This document shows positions 7,412 to 7,845 of a stretch of 7,845 nt of DNA, one piece after another. The notes under the pieces are model-generated. The model saw only the letters and a program-made list of their open reading frames with translations, made no database searches and was not told where the DNA came from. The DNA comes from Bacteroidales bacterium (GTDB lineage Bacteria; Bacteroidota; Bacteroidia; Bacteroidales; JAOZTL01): NCBI GenBank assembly GCA_029942205.1, contig JAOZTL010000078.1, positions 2,051 through 9,895 on the forward strand. Reading direction: 5' to 3'. The first letter of the stretch is position 1. Each line of letters opens with the position of its first letter. The translations under genes and the position numbers were made by a program.

Positions 7412-7564
7412 ATTAAGGTCTTCGACCTTTTTGATGTTGCTTACGCAATTTTGTAATTTATTATTAAGGTCTTTGATTTTTCTGATGTTGCTTACGCAAT
7501 TTTGTAAATTCGTATTAAGGTCTTCGACTTTTTTGATGTTGCTTACGCAATTTTGTAAATTCAT
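7412..7564. repeat. Three tandem 51-bp hairpin-repeat units upstream of the surface-protein gene
   Basis: Units start at 7412, 7463 and 7514, each exactly 51 bases with no spacer. Copies 1 and 3 differ at 4 positions, as do copies 2 and 3, and a 25-base block beginning TGATGTTGCTTACG is identical in all three. On the plus strand each unit has a hairpin with stem AAGGTC/GACCTT around a 3-base loop, a T-run, then a second hairpin TTGC-TTAC-GCAA. Differences in the first stem (GACCTT, GATTTT, GACTTT) all keep pairing through G-U wobbles if the plus strand is transcribed. The array ends 7-10 bases before the surface-protein start. Because 51 is a multiple of three it stays open in that gene's frame. 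The same core occurs at 2555-2569, 3622-3634 and, diverged, elsewhere. Confidence 0.9.
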
Positions 7565-7588
7565 ATTATTCAGTAAAAACACAAATTT

Positions 7589-7605
7589 CAGACTTCGTCT
7601 GTTTT
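7589..7605 (+). terminator. Hairpin plus T-run resembling the repeat family, possible rightward terminator
   Basis: CAGAC-TTC-GTCTG (7589-7601) is a perfect 5-bp stem with a TTC loop, followed by TTTTGAT. The loop and the following TTTTGAT match the tandem repeats next to it, but the stem is a different, still fully paired sequence. As a plus-strand transcript it would be a short intrinsic terminator. No plus-strand gene upstream of it is evident, so its use is unclear. Confidence 0.45.
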
Positions 7606-7751
7606 GATATTTATTTTGGACAAATTGTCAATGCAAATCAGTAAGTTACGCCTAAATACGTACAATAATATCTAGCAATGTAATAAATCGTTAAAACATA
7701 GCTATAAAAACAAACGGCTCGGCATAAAAGTAAATGAAAATGAATGTTTCA

Positions 7752-7782
7752 CAAAATTATTTACCTTTAATTGATATTCCAA
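7752..7782 (-). promoter_or_regulatory. Candidate Bacteroidota promoter directed at the surface-protein gene
   Basis: The minus strand has TTG (7780-7782) as a -33 element, 20 bases of spacing, then TAATTTTG (7752-7759), an exact TAnnTTTG -7 box. Both boxes and the spacing fit the Bacteroidota consensus. If used, the transcript would start near 7745 and carry a leader of about 340 bases containing all three tandem hairpin repeats before the ATG. A closer promoter was not found, but none can be excluded. Confidence 0.45.
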
Positions 7783-7836
7783 TTTTTTGATGCGTATAAA
7801 AGTAGTGACTTTTAAAAAAAATAGCTCAAAATTTCA

Positions 7837-7844
7837 TACATTTG
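7837..7844 (+). promoter_or_regulatory. Candidate rightward -7 box at the window edge
   Basis: TACATTTG matches the -7 consensus TAnnTTTG on the plus strand in the last bases of the window. A clear TTG -33 element at 19-21 bases upstream is not present; only a T-run near 7810-7813 is roughly in place. It suggests a divergently transcribed gene beginning just to the right. Confidence 0.35.
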
Positions 7845-7845
7845 T

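Larger units (their letters stand above)
7565..7845. other. Non-coding right edge with divergent promoter candidates
   Basis: No reading frame here looks real. The stretch holds a short hairpin (7589-7601), AT-rich spacer, and two promoter-like sequences facing away from each other near 7752-7782 and 7837-7844. With the repeat array it makes a leader or intergenic region of 443 bases (7403 to the window edge) upstream of the surface-protein gene. Confidence 0.6.

Noticed and set aside
7412..7564. CRISPR array
   Set aside because: The repeated unit covers the full 51-base period, so there are no unique spacers, and there are only three units and no cas genes nearby.
7412..7564. N-terminal peptide-repeat domain of the surface protein
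   Set aside because: A clear signal peptide begins at 7402/7405, and the same DNA repeat appears in other gaps outside coding frames, so conservation is at the DNA level.
7412..7564. Integron attC sites
   Set aside because: No integrase, no cassettes between the units and no recognisable attC core sites.

Overview
The window looks like a chromosomal stretch from a Bacteroidota bacterium, probably Bacteroidales or a close relative. The evidence is a secreted PKD-domain protein with a type IX secretion (T9SS) type B C-terminal sorting domain, AT-rich DNA, gene starts without clear Shine-Dalgarno sequences, and TAnnTTTG-type -7 promoter boxes. The species cannot be named from sequence alone.

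All four genes lie on the minus strand. From right to left they are: a 553-residue secreted surface protein with PKD, P/Homo B-like and T9SS sorting domains (5741-7402); recJ, the single-strand-specific 5'-3' exonuclease (3633-5342); yaaA, the peroxide-stress protein (2568-3332); and a SNF2-family helicase that starts at 2449 and runs off the left edge with 816 residues visible. The gaps between them are 118, 297 and 398 bases, so this is a co-directional run rather than a tightly packed operon. Three of the four genes concern DNA maintenance or oxidative damage, which is a loose theme and not proof of joint function.

The most unusual content is between the genes. A family of short hairpin repeats built on the core AAGGTC-TTC-GACCTT, followed by T residues and then GATGTTGCTTA, occurs in every intergenic region. 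It appears as an inverted pair downstream of yaaA (about 2489-2570), an inverted pair downstream of recJ (3528-3636), a diverged inverted-repeat structure downstream of the surface-protein gene (5514-5668), and three head-to-tail 51-bp copies just upstream of the surface-protein gene (7412-7564). A related hairpin lies at 7589-7601. At yaaA and recJ the outer end of the repeat overlaps the stop codon. Several base differences between copies keep the stems paired through G-U wobbles or compensating changes. The family resembles REP/MITE-type repeats or a mobile terminator-like sequence; I do not recognise it as a named family.

The tandem array is open in frame with the surface-protein gene, which creates a spurious longer reading frame from 7582. 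The signal peptide shows that translation starts at 7402 or 7405. The right edge (7565-7845) has no gene; it carries candidate promoters pointing left (7752-7782) and right (7837-7844), so a divergent gene may begin just outside the window.
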